From: Coemansia sp. RSA 487
Taxonomy: Eukaryota > Kickxellomycota > Kickxellomycetes > Kickxellales > Kickxellaceae
Assembly: GCA_027577595.1 (NCBI GenBank)
Contig: JANBRJ010000115.1
Coordinates: 1-49,232 of the forward strand
Direction of reading: 5' to 3'
Length of the DNA: 49,232 nucleotides
Positions 8,141-17,458 of this stretch are shown here, piece after piece. Every line of letters begins with the position of its first letter. Position 1 is the stretch's first letter. The position numbers and the translations under genes were made by a program. The notes below the pieces were generated by a model. That model searched no databases, had not been told where the DNA came from, and saw nothing but the letters and a program-made list of their open reading frames with translations.

Positions 8141-11029
8141 ATGCTGGTTCAGGGAGAGACGGCGGCGATTCAAAGCAACGCTGGAGGCAGCCGAGGCAGA
8201 CAACAGTTCGGGAGCGCTTTGAGGTCCACCACGCCCGCGGGTCCATCATATAAAAAGACAACACAACAAACCAACACAACCCACTATAGCACAATGGATT
8301 CCAAAACAAAGGGCGGCAGCAGTATATTCTATCCAGAGCTATTTGGAAAGCCCATCGAGTATTACTTTTATCCAAACTCTTCGATACCAGTGTTTTGCCC
8401 AACGATAGAGCAGTTCAGGGACTTTGAGGCCCTAGTGGCAGCCATCGAGCCCCTTGCTGTGCGCGGCGGCGTGTGCAAGATCATCCCGCCAAAGGCGTGG
8501 CGCTCGGAGCTGGAGCGGTCGGCACAGGAGGTCAGGGTTTTTGCGGATGAGGAGTTCCCTATTATGAAGCCTATTGTGCAGCATTTCAACGGAAGCAGCG
8601 GGATTTTTCATCAGTATAATGTGGAGTACCATCGAAAGCTGAAGCTGGCACACTTTTTCCAAATATCCCAAGACGACAGTCACCGCGTGCCCGACAAGCT
8701 CAAAACAGTTGAAGAAAACAGCAGTAAGGGGGATGGCGCCAGCGAAAAGGATAAGCAAGCAAAGAGTAGCACAGAAAGCGGTACTCGTTCCGGTGGCAGC
8801 AGTAGTGATCAGGCTGAAGCGTCGGACGCTGCAGAGCAAAGAGTGGTTGATTCGGAGACAGTGGGAATTGCGGTTGACTATGAGTCGGGAAAGATACAGC
8901 TTACAAGCACAGCAGCCGAAGCGCTAAAGGCGACGACGCGGTCTGAAGCAATGCGCGCGAAGTTCCAGCCGGCTGTGGCGTCGTACAGGCCGCAGCCCGA
9001 CATGCAAGGCGAGGCAGCAGGCGATTCCAACGGTCCACGGCCTCCTCGCCTATTCACCAGCGACGACGGGCGTGCGCTTTTTGTGTCGGAGAAGGAGTAT
9101 GCGGAAAACGAGGAGCTGGAGCGGATATACTGGAAAAACATGCTGTTCCAGCCGCCAATGTACGGGGCCGACGTGCTGGGCACGCTGTTCCCCGAGTATA
9201 ACAAGTTCCCGTACTGGAACATCCGCAACCTTCCTGGGCTGCTGCGGCAGGTCGGGCAGCGGATGCCTGGAGTCAACGATCCATATCTGTACCTAGGCAT
9301 GTGGAAGGCAACGTTTGCGTGGCATGTGGAGGACATGGACCTGTACTCGATCAACTACATCCACTTTGGCGCGCCCAAGGCGTGGTACGCAATACCGATT
9401 GACGCGCGCAGCCGATTCGAGATGTCGATGCAGAACGTGTTTGCCAACGACTACAAGAACTGCTCGCAGTTCCTGCGGCATAAGGCGTTTCTTCTGTCGC
9501 CTAGGTTTTTAGCGGCCCAGGGCATCCCGTTCAACCGCGTGGTCCAGCGTGCTGGCGAGATCATACTGACATTCCCGCTTGGATACCATGCTGGCTACAA
9601 CCACGGGTTCAACTGCGCGGAGAGCGTGAACTTTGCGCTTGACCAGTGGCTCGACGTTGCGTGGGAGTCGAAGCACTGCGAGTGCGTCAAGGACTCGGTC
9701 ACCATCGATCTGATGGAGTGGTTTGGCGATCAGCGCAAGGAGAGAGAGGCAGCAAAGGCGCGTGGCCATTCCAGTGAAGAGATCGTTGTGGATGATGACG
9801 ATATGTGCTTGCGTGACAGGGTCCAGCGTGATTCTCCGCGTCGCCACGCCGCCGCTGCTGCCGCTATTGCAAAGAGCTCGAGAGTCCGTTCTGGCGCGGT
9901 AGCCTCGGGCGGCGCAGCAAACAGCACACAGCACGCTGCTGATGCCAAGGGCCCAGCGAAGAAGGCGGACGGCACTGCGTCGGCGGGCACTAAGCGCAAG
10001 CAGTCTGTTTCGAGCGCTCGTCGGAGCGAGCCAGTGGCCAAGCGGCTGCCCAGAAAGCCGGCGAAAAAGGCGTCCTTGCTGTCAGTAGCGACTGGCGCAC
10101 TTTCCTCGGCGGGCAGCAAAGACAATGAGCTGGCGGCAGAGAAGAGCGATGCGGCTGCGCTAGCAGCAGACGTGTCGCGGCGGTTTGCGTCGCTGCTTAC
10201 ACCGGTTGGAGCGTGCGGCACGTGCCTTCTGCCAATTGCCGGATTTGAAGGCGAGGGCGAGGGCGAGGGCGTGGCGGTCGAGTGCCAGCAGTGCGGACTG
10301 ACTGTGCATCCGCAATGCTCGGCACTGGCGTTTGACGATGGGCACTACCGGTGCGCCAACTGCGTCATGGACACTGACCAGCTATCGTGTGCGCTGTGTG
10401 CATTCCAGAACGGACTGATGCTTCCGGCCGCCCAGGGCAAGAGCAGGCCGGAGGGCGATGGCGGAAAGGAGCCCGAGTTTGTGCACTTCCTTTGTGCACA
10501 CTTTATCAACGAGACGTACTTTGACTTCCCTGCAGCCGACGAGGAAGGTGCTGGCGCTGGTGCTGCTGGAAAGGACAGTGGAGACTCCGTGGCTGCCGCC
10601 GCCGACGACGACGCGGCGAACGGAATCAGCACACGGGCACGGACGGCTGCTAGGGTGGCGACTGCAACAAAGCAGGCCATTGCGGCGCGCACCCGCATTC
10701 CAACCCGGAAGTCCAGCGCGAAAAGATCCAAAGCGCAGGAGAAATCAGCAGGCATGTACAGCTCGGCCAAAGTGTGTGGTATCCAGTCGATCAGCCGCGC
10801 CCGCTATACCGCCAGATGCCTGTTCTGTCACAATCATGTTTCTTCGCTACCAGGTGCAACCGACGATGCCTTGCAGAAGCAGCTGCACCATCAGTGCTTT
10901 GGTCCAGTGGTCCAGTGCGCACATCCCAAATGCTTCCGTTCGTTCCATCCGATGTGCGCAGCCGTCCACAATCCAGCTCTGCTTGACTGGTCCCAATGTA
11001 TAGCCTTTTGCGGCCGCCATTCACAATGA
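8141..11029 (+). CDS. KDM4: JmjN/JmjC/PHD histone lysine demethylase, KDM4 family
   Basis: This is a 962-residue nuclear Fe(II)/2-oxoglutarate oxygenase. KDM4 enzymes remove methyl groups from H3K9 and H3K36. The JmjN domain lies at about 81-120 (IPVFCPTIEQFRDFEAL). The JmjC domain lies at about 360-530. Iron ligands are His395 and Glu397 (WHVEDMD) and His483 (GYHAGYNHGFN). The KDM4 zinc site is also present: Cys441, His447, Cys513 and Cys515. A basic low-complexity linker follows, then a PHD finger (about 690-745) and an extended PHD (748-962). The extended PHD is split by an insert of roughly 95 residues rich in Ala, Asp and Thr. A second in-frame ATG at 8294 also precedes JmjN. I chose 8141 as the first ATG of the open frame, and either could be used. 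The JmjN-JmjC linker is unusually long (about 180-330). Confidence 0.93.
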   Translation: MLVQGETAAIQSNAGGSRGRQQFGSALRSTTPAGPSYKKTTQQTNTTHYSTMDSKTKGGSSIFYPELFGKPIEYYFYPNSSIPVFCPTIEQFRDFEALVAAIEPLAVRGGVCKIIPPKAWRSELERSAQEVRVFADEEFPIMKPIVQHFNGSSGIFHQYNVEYHRKLKLAHFFQISQDDSHRVPDKLKTVEENSSKGDGASEKDKQAKSSTESGTRSGGSSSDQAEASDAAEQRVVDSETVGIAVDYESGKIQLTSTAAEALKATTRSEAMRAKFQPAVASYRPQPDMQGEAAGDSNGPRPPRLFTSDDGRALFVSEKEYAENEELERIYWKNMLFQPPMYGADVLGTLFPEYNKFPYWNIRNLPGLLRQVGQRMPGVNDPYLYLGMWKATFAWHVEDMDLYSINYIHFGAPKAWYAIPIDARSRFEMSMQNVFANDYKNCSQFLRHKAFLLSPRFLAAQGIPFNRVVQRAGEIILTFPLGYHAGYNHGFNCAESVNFALDQWLDVAWESKHCECVKDSVTIDLMEWFGDQRKEREAAKARGHSSEEIVVDDDDMCLRDRVQRDSPRRHAAAAAAIAKSSRVRSGAVASGGAANSTQHAADAKGPAKKADGTASAGTKRKQSVSSARRSEPVAKRLPRKPAKKASLLSVATGALSSAGSKDNELAAEKSDAAALAADVSRRFASLLTPVGACGTCLLPIAGFEGEGEGEGVAVECQQCGLTVHPQCSALAFDDGHYRCANCVMDTDQLSCALCAFQNGLMLPAAQGKSRPEGDGGKEPEFVHFLCAHFINETYFDFPAADEEGAGAGAAGKDSGDSVAAAADDDAANGISTRARTAARVATATKQAIAARTRIPTRKSSAKRSKAQEKSAGMYSSAKVCGIQSISRARYTARCLFCHNHVSSLPGATDDALQKQLHHQCFGPVVQCAHPKCFRSFHPMCAAVHNPALLDWSQCIAFCGRHSQ

Positions 11030-11362
11030 GCTGGGGAGGAGGTTTTTTTTCTCTTACTATCCTTTTCTTTTTATTCCACTATCGTCTTTCTTTATCAGCT
11101 GTATGTCGATTATATCTGTTTCTATTTGTGCGAGCTTAGATCCAGATCCAGACCCACATAAAGGCAGGGTTCGTGTGTCGCATGACTCTGGTCCCACAAT
11201 GCACTTGGCTATCAAGCTACTGGACAATTCGTTTCTGAAAAATATAAAGTTTCGGGGCTACTTGCCAAAAGCCCAGGAAAGAGGGGAGAGGGGAGAGGTT
11301 TAAGCTTGCAAAGATAATTCTCCTGCTGCTCTCCGCATTTGTATCAAAAGAATATATACTCT
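11030..11362. other. Intergenic region
   Basis: This is the 3' flank of the demethylase gene and the promoter side of the Myb-like gene. It contains T-rich tracts and a short purine-rich GGGGAGAGG repeat near 11282. A 66-codon open frame at 11103-11303 has no recognisable features. Nothing else is seen. Confidence 0.4.
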
Positions 11363-11622
11363 ATGTATTGTACAAGAAAGCTATACCGGCCATTGGTGTG
11401 GGGCACGCCTTCAAGATGGCCACGGCATCAAACAACGGCCTGCAGGGATACGCCAGAGACCAACAACGACTCGGACGTAATAAAGGATAGCGACAAGCCT
11501 CAAGACACCGATACGCTAAAGGAGCCGCAAGAAAGGACGTTTCTACGACCGCAGATAAAGCAATATGGCGTATGGGCGAAATGGGCATACAAAGACAAGG
11601 CGACGGGAAGCAGCGCACAAGA

Positions 11623-11666
<44 letters not shown>

Positions 11667-12427
11667 AGGAGCAAAAGTACAAACCGCTTGATACGCCGTG
11701 GACACTAGCGGAACGACGTGCACTGTTCATGTATTATCGAGCAATTTCCGTATCCGTTAGACGCGACCCCGATTGGGAATTCGTGGGCTCTAGGCTTGAG
11801 CGTGATCCGGGGACTTGCAAGTTTGTAAGCACGTACATTACATATAACTGGGCTGGCCATGTCGAACGGGCACAGATTCCTGGAGCTGGGAGATATTTCA
11901 TTTTAGCAAATATTGTTGCAGGCATTGGACTGGGTCAGCTACGTAGATTGGCACAGGGCGTGGAAGATCCTGTAGCCGTTGTAGGCCCCAAGATCGATGC
12001 GCAGACGCTTGAATGGTTGCTGAAGCTGGTTGCTTGGCCAAGTGAGGATACGTTGTGGTTGAAACGCAAACCATCGCGGATCCGATGGTCCGAGTACGAG
12101 GAGCGTTTGTTGCTTGACGAGTGCCTGGTTCTGCGCTTGCCTGTTGAGAGCGATTTTACTACTTTCTTGGACCACTGGGGCAGGGCGTTTCCGTCGCTTG
12201 TTAGGCAGTTCTGCCGTATTGTCGATGCTGAGATTGATGCGCACGAGACCAAGGGGACGTGTATCAAGCCCCTCACCGCCGACGAGCTCCGTATTATTGA
12301 AGACGCTAAGAAGAGCTGCTACCCGAACGAAGTGCGTTGGGCGGATGTCCGTGACAAACTCAAAGGCCGTACGTTTGCCCAGGTCATCTTGCAAACAACC
12401 AACTACACGCGAGGTGTGAGCTGGTAG
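11363..12427 (+). CDS. Myb/SANT-like protein with Gln-Glu repeat
   Basis: This predicted protein has 354 residues. The open frame extends eight codons upstream, but the first ATG is at 11363. Three helical segments resemble degenerate Myb/SANT repeats: PWTLAERRALFMYYRA (about 111-150), IRWSEYEERLLLDECL (about 237-290) and LTADELRIIEDAKKS...RWADVRDKL (about 304-350). They have spaced Trp residues and acidic first helices as in Myb repeats. A tandem run of the 12-base unit GCGCAGGAGCAG (about 11621-11674) encodes an EQAQEQAQ stretch and may vary in length between strains. The likely role is DNA binding or chromatin association, inferred from fold only. The gene is convergent with the Far11-like gene, with 185 bases between the stops. 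Confidence 0.7.
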
Positions 12428-12612
12428 ACCGACTTCAAAGCGCACCAGTGTGCCCAGTTTTTGTTTTTATTTTTATTTTTCAAAAACATATAATTTTTGC
12501 AATTTATACAGTCAGAGTTGCAAGTAAAAAGTACACAAATGGCGACTGTCAAAACAGCCAGCAGCTGAGAGAATTATATAAAAAAAGGGTAAAGAAGCGT
12601 ATCTAAATGCAA

Positions 12613-15600
12613 TTACCCCAGAACAGCAGCAGCTTCAACTTCAGCGCTAGAAGCGGTGCTGGAAGCGGTGCTAGCAACCGACCGATGCGAGCTTGACGAG
12701 GAGTACACTTCATTCAGCGTATCCTCAAGGTCAGATTCCCACAGCAGCCAGCTGTACTCGCCCACCGCTGCGCCGCTCTGTTTGCCTGTGTGCTGTGGCG
12801 AATGCGCCGTAGTGCCATTAGCAGACGCGCTTCCAGCTCTTTGGCGGTGACTGCTGCTGCTATTGCTTTTGCCACGAGTTTTGTCGCTTTGGCTGCTGTC
12901 TGTCGTGGCTGCCTGGCTTTTCCCTGCGATGCGAGACGACTGCAGCGCCGGATCAAGCGGCTTTTCGACGATCGCCTGGTTCACCAGCGACGGAAACAGC
13001 GCCGGGTCCCGTGGCAGCCGCAGCCCAAACGCCTCGAAATGGTAGAAATGCAGCAGCCGCAGCAGCTCGACATGGCGGTGCATCTCGATCTGCGGGTCAA
13101 GCGAGTAATCCGCCAGCCAGAACGTGTCGCCCAGCGATACCGGCCCATGCAAGTACACCAGCGATATCGAGTCCAGGATCGCCTGCTTCTGCTTCTTGGA
13201 CACGACAGGCATAATGTCGCGGTACAGTTCGGCGGCTGTTCGTTGGATATCGGTGCACGGCACTCTAAACAGCCTGCTGTAAAAGTAGAGCGCCTTGTTT
13301 TTGTACAAAAGTCCCTTACGCAGTCCGTTGTGCGATGTCAGTCGACGAAGGCTGCGCATACACAGATCCAGGCCCTCAAGCGCTGGCTTCCATTCTCTTG
13401 CCCGCAAGCATTGCCACTTTTCTGACCAGCTGTCAGGCGGATCGGCACACAGCGGAATGTCTGCCGTTTGTCGCATCGATTCGATCGACGGGCCAACTGA
13501 CGCTGCTGCCGAAGCCTGGCTTCCACTAGCCCCCTCAGAGTCGCTAATGTCCCGACCCACAGCAGCTGGATCGGCTCCTTCCTTGCTGCTGTTCCTTGTG
13601 GACGGGCTGTGTTCGTTGGTCTGCTCTTTCTGGAGCGTCATCTCAAAGTACTTGTGCTGGTGGCGGATGTACTCGGACATAAACGTGTGGGTAGCCACCG
13701 AGGGCGGGAGACGCGAGCAGTAGTCGAGGTTTGCGGTGCCCATCCACCAGAACATGGCTGGAATCAGGTTCTCATTCATCAGCAACTGGGCGGCGTAGTC
13801 TGCTTGCAGAACGTGGTTTGCTTGCAGACCAAGCATTAGACGCATCAAAAGCCCGCCAATTGCTTGCCACTGCGCGTACTGCGCAATCAGCCGTGCTCCG
13901 AGCTCTGTCGGTACTGGCGGGGGTGAATCGCCCGCTTGCTTTGCTCCTCCTCCGCCGGAGCTATTGCTGCTCTTGTCATGTGCTGCATCGCTGTTGCCGA
14001 ACTCGTTGATGATGGCATTGCTGCTGCTGCTGCTGCTGGTGGTGCTGGATGCCGCTGTACGCTCGAGTCTTTTGACGTTTGATCCGCTCAAGGGACTGGT
14101 GGGTCGCGGACTGTCTTTTGTGCTTCCAGAATCGTTGCTGTTCCCACTACTGCTGCTGCTGCTGCTGCTGCTTCCGTCGTTGGCGCTATTACCTCGACTG
14201 CTGGTGCTTCCCTTTCCGGCCGCCTGCTGTCGTGGATACTTTATAATCCCAAGACACGTCGAATCGGACACTTGCGGCAGCCCAACGTTGATCAGAAACT
14301 GGCGCGACGGAAACTCCTTCTCAGTCGGCGACCAGTTGACAATGGTCAGCACAATGGCCTTGCACAGCGCAGGGAGAAGCGGAAACAAGGCGCGGTACAT
14401 CAGGTTGTGCGCATCGGCCGACTCGCAGCCAACATCTGTGTCGCTGGGCCACTGGAATGCGTCATCGGTGTCGTCCTCGTCCAGCAGCTTTTCAAGCGCT
14501 GGAAGATCCTCAGCCTCGACGACGCCGCAAAACTCATAGAGAGCCGGCGCAATTGCACTCGGGGCTCCATGGCGCGACGAAGATGCGTGGTCGTCGTAGT
14601 TGATGGTGATGTCGCTGTTCATACCCTTGCGCCCCGGCGCATTCAGCGTCAGGCTCAGCGGCATTCCGCGTTCCTGCACCAGGCGCCGCCACCACTCGGA
14701 GTACTCGCGCTCGGAACGCGTCATGCGCACCGACGCGACGTACGCGCTGATGCACTCGCGAGCTGCGCGGGGCGGCTTGGAGAACCAAGGCTTTCTTTCG
14801 CCCGAGCCGGAGGCTGGCTGGGGCAGATAGAGGTCGGGATGCACCATTCCGTCGACGCCGAAGCCGTTGATGTGCAGTGCTGCATTCTGCTGCTGGTGCT
14901 GCTGCTGGTGCTGCTGCTGCGCGTTTGCCTGGAGCATCGAGTCAACCAGAAGCATGCGCGAGGACAGCGACCGCATCCTCTGGTTCGCGTACGTCGCTGC
15001 CGCTGCGCTAGCCGCCTGCGCGCCGGGAACGTGCTGCTGGAAGGACGGGGGCAGCGAAAGCGACAGCAATCTAGACCGCTGCTTGAGCGCGGGTATCGGC
15101 CCAAAGCGGGAAAGCTGGGCTGTGCGTGTGAGGTGGCCGTCGAAGGGATGGACAAAAGGCAGCAGCTTCTCGACGTCCTCTCTGACATCGTCGGCAAGCA
15201 GCGGGTACTTGTCGATCAGCTCATGGATCTGGCGCAGCGCATCACGCGCAAGCCCCGAGTCCTTCAGTGACCGAGCAGACGATACGCATGCTGCACCAAT
15301 ACCAGCGCCACGGCCCTCGTGGCCAGCAGAGCCAGAAGCCCCATTGTTGATGCGACGCAGGGAATCGGCTTCGTCGCCCAGAAGCAGCCCCCATGTGACC
15401 TCCACAAGAAGAAGCGACTTGTGACCAAGCCTGATTCTCTGTAGCTTTCCCACCTCAACCGACTCCCCATTGCTATTGCTGCTATCGCCGTCATTCGCTT
15501 CTCGGGGTTGATCGCCAGCGTCCTTGGTTGGGCCCTGATGGCCATGCTGGCTGTGTCTGCGATGGTGATGGTGGTGGTGGTGTCGCTTCCAGTGCGAGTG

Positions 15601-16461
15601 CTTGGAGTATTTTGAAAAAAGCTCTACTGCCAGGCACACGCGCTGCACCGATCGCAACCCAGGCACATCCTTGCTGGCAATGTCGATGCCAGTGCGTTTG
15701 GCAAGCGACGAAAATAGAAAGAGGAGTTCGACAGCAACCTCGAGCTCTTCGGGCTTAACCACGGCGCCGAGAGAAGAACCGCCACTGTTTTTGTTTTTGG
15801 ACGTGCTAACGTCTGATGCGCTTGCAGTTGCTGCACACTGGGCAAGGTGGATGCGTATGGATCTCCAGAGATGCGACGGCAGCTTGGATGCCCAGAACTC
15901 GACGGCCACTCGCTTTCCCAGCAATTTCTCCAGGCCAGGGCTTTGTTCGATGCACGCGTGGGTGATAATCGTGTGAGCCAGAATCTTTTCGCGCAGAACC
16001 TGCTGCTGCTGCTGGATCCGACTGGGGTCCCACTTTGATGAATTGAAGATCGCCAGGTCAGAAACAATCCCCGCCGCGCATACATCGGCCAGCGACTGAA
16101 TGCCGCCTTTAAGATTGCTGTACGCGGTGGGGGCGAACCGCAGGTACTGCTCAAATGCAAACTGGTGAAGATAGCGTACGTATTTGACGCCATACGACTC
16201 GTTGTCAAACGATGCCAATAGTTGCTGTGCCAGCGAGTGAGTAGAGCCTCCTCCTCCTCCTCCTGCGCCAGTTTTGCTGACTTTGGGCACGCGCGGTGGA
16301 ATAAAGTCTGCCGCAAAGAAATTGTCCAAAACGCAGTCACCGCCTTCGCCCTGGCTGGGCTTGCCCTCTGTGCTTGTGCTTTGCTGTGAGCTGGGCGGCG
16401 GATACAGCCGCGCTAGCTGTTTTGTAACGTCGAGTGTAATTGGGCTAATAGCTACCTCCAT
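12613..16461 (-). CDS. FAR11: Far11/STRIP-like subunit of the STRIPAK complex
   Basis: This predicted scaffold has 1282 residues. The N-terminal part (about 85-290: YLHQFAFEQYLRFAPTAYSN and the following helical repeats) fits the N1221 domain. The C-terminal part (about 850-1160) fits DUF3402: MLGLQANHVLQADYAAQLL corresponds to the LKxNHVxQxEYxAQxL core of STRIP proteins. The segments RSLRRLTSHN and RHVELLRLLHFYHFEAF fit the family's C-terminal helices. Family members assemble the Striatin-PP2A-kinase complex that controls growth, fusion and cell-cycle signalling. Low-complexity Ser, Gln and His tracts, including seven His in a row near 290, separate the domains. The open frame runs 45 codons further upstream, but that part is hydrophobic and probably UTR. 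I chose ATG 16461. A possible 55-base leader intron (GTAAGT at 16544, TAG at 16490) lies upstream. Confidence 0.75.
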   Translation of the reverse strand: MEVAISPITLDVTKQLARLYPPPSSQQSTSTEGKPSQGEGGDCVLDNFFAADFIPPRVPKVSKTGAGGGGGGSTHSLAQQLLASFDNESYGVKYVRYLHQFAFEQYLRFAPTAYSNLKGGIQSLADVCAAGIVSDLAIFNSSKWDPSRIQQQQQVLREKILAHTIITHACIEQSPGLEKLLGKRVAVEFWASKLPSHLWRSIRIHLAQCAATASASDVSTSKNKNSGGSSLGAVVKPEELEVAVELLFLFSSLAKRTGIDIASKDVPGLRSVQRVCLAVELFSKYSKHSHWKRHHHHHHHRRHSQHGHQGPTKDAGDQPREANDGDSSNSNGESVEVGKLQRIRLGHKSLLLVEVTWGLLLGDEADSLRRINNGASGSAGHEGRGAGIGAACVSSARSLKDSGLARDALRQIHELIDKYPLLADDVREDVEKLLPFVHPFDGHLTRTAQLSRFGPIPALKQRSRLLSLSLPPSFQQHVPGAQAASAAAATYANQRMRSLSSRMLLVDSMLQANAQQQHQQQHQQQNAALHINGFGVDGMVHPDLYLPQPASGSGERKPWFSKPPRAARECISAYVASVRMTRSEREYSEWWRRLVQERGMPLSLTLNAPGRKGMNSDITINYDDHASSSRHGAPSAIAPALYEFCGVVEAEDLPALEKLLDEDDTDDAFQWPSDTDVGCESADAHNLMYRALFPLLPALCKAIVLTIVNWSPTEKEFPSRQFLINVGLPQVSDSTCLGIIKYPRQQAAGKGSTSSRGNSANDGSSSSSSSSSGNSNDSGSTKDSPRPTSPLSGSNVKRLERTAASSTTSSSSSSNAIINEFGNSDAAHDKSSNSSGGGGAKQAGDSPPPVPTELGARLIAQYAQWQAIGGLLMRLMLGLQANHVLQADYAAQLLMNENLIPAMFWWMGTANLDYCSRLPPSVATHTFMSEYIRHQHKYFEMTLQKEQTNEHSPSTRNSSKEGADPAAVGRDISDSEGASGSQASAAASVGPSIESMRQTADIPLCADPPDSWSEKWQCLRAREWKPALEGLDLCMRSLRRLTSHNGLRKGLLYKNKALYFYSRLFRVPCTDIQRTAAELYRDIMPVVSKKQKQAILDSISLVYLHGPVSLGDTFWLADYSLDPQIEMHRHVELLRLLHFYHFEAFGLRLPRDPALFPSLVNQAIVEKPLDPALQSSRIAGKSQAATTDSSQSDKTRGKSNSSSSHRQRAGSASANGTTAHSPQHTGKQSGAAVGEYSWLLWESDLEDTLNEVYSSSSSHRSVASTASSTASSAEVEAAAVLG

Positions 16462-16478
16462 ACTTTCTTGCTGCACAT
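16452..16478 (-). promoter_or_regulatory. Short upstream ORF overlapping the Far11-like start
   Basis: An out-of-frame ATG at 16478 opens an eight-codon frame (MCSKKVWR) that ends at 16452, overlapping the chosen start codon at 16461. Such overlapping upstream frames usually lower translation of the main frame in eukaryotes. Whether the mRNA includes it is unknown, since the transcription start cannot be seen. Confidence 0.3.
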
Positions 16479-16931
16479 TATTTTTTGGACTATGCCACGC
16501 AAAAAAAAAAGTATAAAACAAAATTGAAAGAAAAAGGAACTTACAAATGCTATTTTGTTGCAAACAAAAACAAGAAGGCGGAAATGCAATTTGCAATGTT
16601 TGTCTGGAGGCGAAAAGCGAGGTGAAAATAAAATGGCCCGGGTCTAGAGACCTGTTGCTTGAAACAGCAAGAAAATTAGATGCACATAAAATGGCCGAGT
16701 TACAACAGAAACAGAGGCCGCTCAGCTGACATCATGAGCTTCCTGTTTCTCTGCGTCAATATCTGCTAAAAGCTTCTCACAACATCATTTTGCTCTGGCA
16801 TGTAAAAAAGACAATGTAAAAATAGATATATTTGTTCAAGGCAACACGACAAAAAAGCATGCGTTTATAATTCGCTGCACATCAATGTATTCAAAAGTTA
16901 TGTAACCCTTTATGTCTACAGCATGAAAAAG
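16479..16931. other. Intergenic region, Far11-like promoter side
   Basis: This AT-rich region is the 5' side of the Far11-like gene and the 3' side of the small acidic frame. It holds a possible leader intron (16490-16544, minus) with a GTAAGT donor and a poly-T tract before the acceptor. No other gene is seen. Confidence 0.35.
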
Positions 16932-17084
16932 CTAGTGTTCGTCTTCAGGAGGCAGAATTTCCTCATATTCTTGGTCTTTATCAGCGCATTCCATTGCCTC
17001 GTTGTCCTCTTCCTCTGGAGCCTGGGTGGTATATTCGTCATCATCAACAGGAGGAAGGATGTCGTCATCCGAATGTAGGTTCAT
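16932..17084 (-). CDS. Small acidic protein or last exon
   Basis: The 50-residue frame starts MNLHSDDDILPPVDDDEY and ends EYEEILPPEDEH. Asp and Glu make up close to half of it, and it has two ILPP motifs in near-identical acidic contexts (DDDILPPVDD and YEEILPPEDE). Such biased, repeated composition in AT-rich DNA is unlikely by chance, so I think it is coding. Open reading continues upstream to an in-frame TAG inside CTAG, right where a splice acceptor could lie (bases near 17111), adding ERKQEGHIK. It may therefore be the final exon of a longer gene whose first exon I could not find. The function is unknown. It would be an intrinsically disordered acidic tail. Confidence 0.45.
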   Translation of the reverse strand: MNLHSDDDILPPVDDDEYTTQAPEEEDNEAMECADKDQEYEEILPPEDEH

Positions 17085-17458
17085 TTTTATGTGTCCTTCT
17101 TGCTTGCGTTCCTAGTATAAAATATTTTAAATTGGCTGTAAAAAAAGATGAAGAGAAAGGTATCATCCCTGTTTCTTTAGATCTCAGCCCCCAGTTTGCT
17201 TTGCCCTTGCATGTGTCTCAAGTCACAAATCGTTGGCTTGAGCTGTGCAACTCCGCACAAAGAAAGGCATGCCAATATGGACTGCTTACCACATATTACA
17301 AAACGTGCTCGTTTATTCTGCTAAAGTGCATTTTCAAGTTTTTTAATAGCCACAGCTCCCAAGCAGTCACATCAGCTATTATTCATAATCTGTTGAAACA
17401 TGCACCGAACAAGGAAAGCACACTATACTGTAGAGGTTGTGCTGCTTAAAATGCATTT
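17085..17458. other. Intergenic region or possible intron
   Basis: No convincing coding stretch is seen on either strand. If the acidic frame to the left is a last exon, this region would hold its intron and first exon. I tested the GTAAGC at about 17287-17292 (minus) as donor and found stops in all frames close upstream of it. Confidence 0.3.

Noticed and set aside
11103-11303. A 66-codon plus-strand frame between the demethylase and Myb-like genes.
   Set aside because: Composition is unremarkable, there are no motifs, and the end lies in a purine repeat. It is most likely chance.
14272-15270. A long plus-strand frame (332 codons) antisense to the Far11-like gene.
   Set aside because: It is a shadow of the GC-rich, repeat-rich coding strand. 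Domain matches are all on the minus strand.
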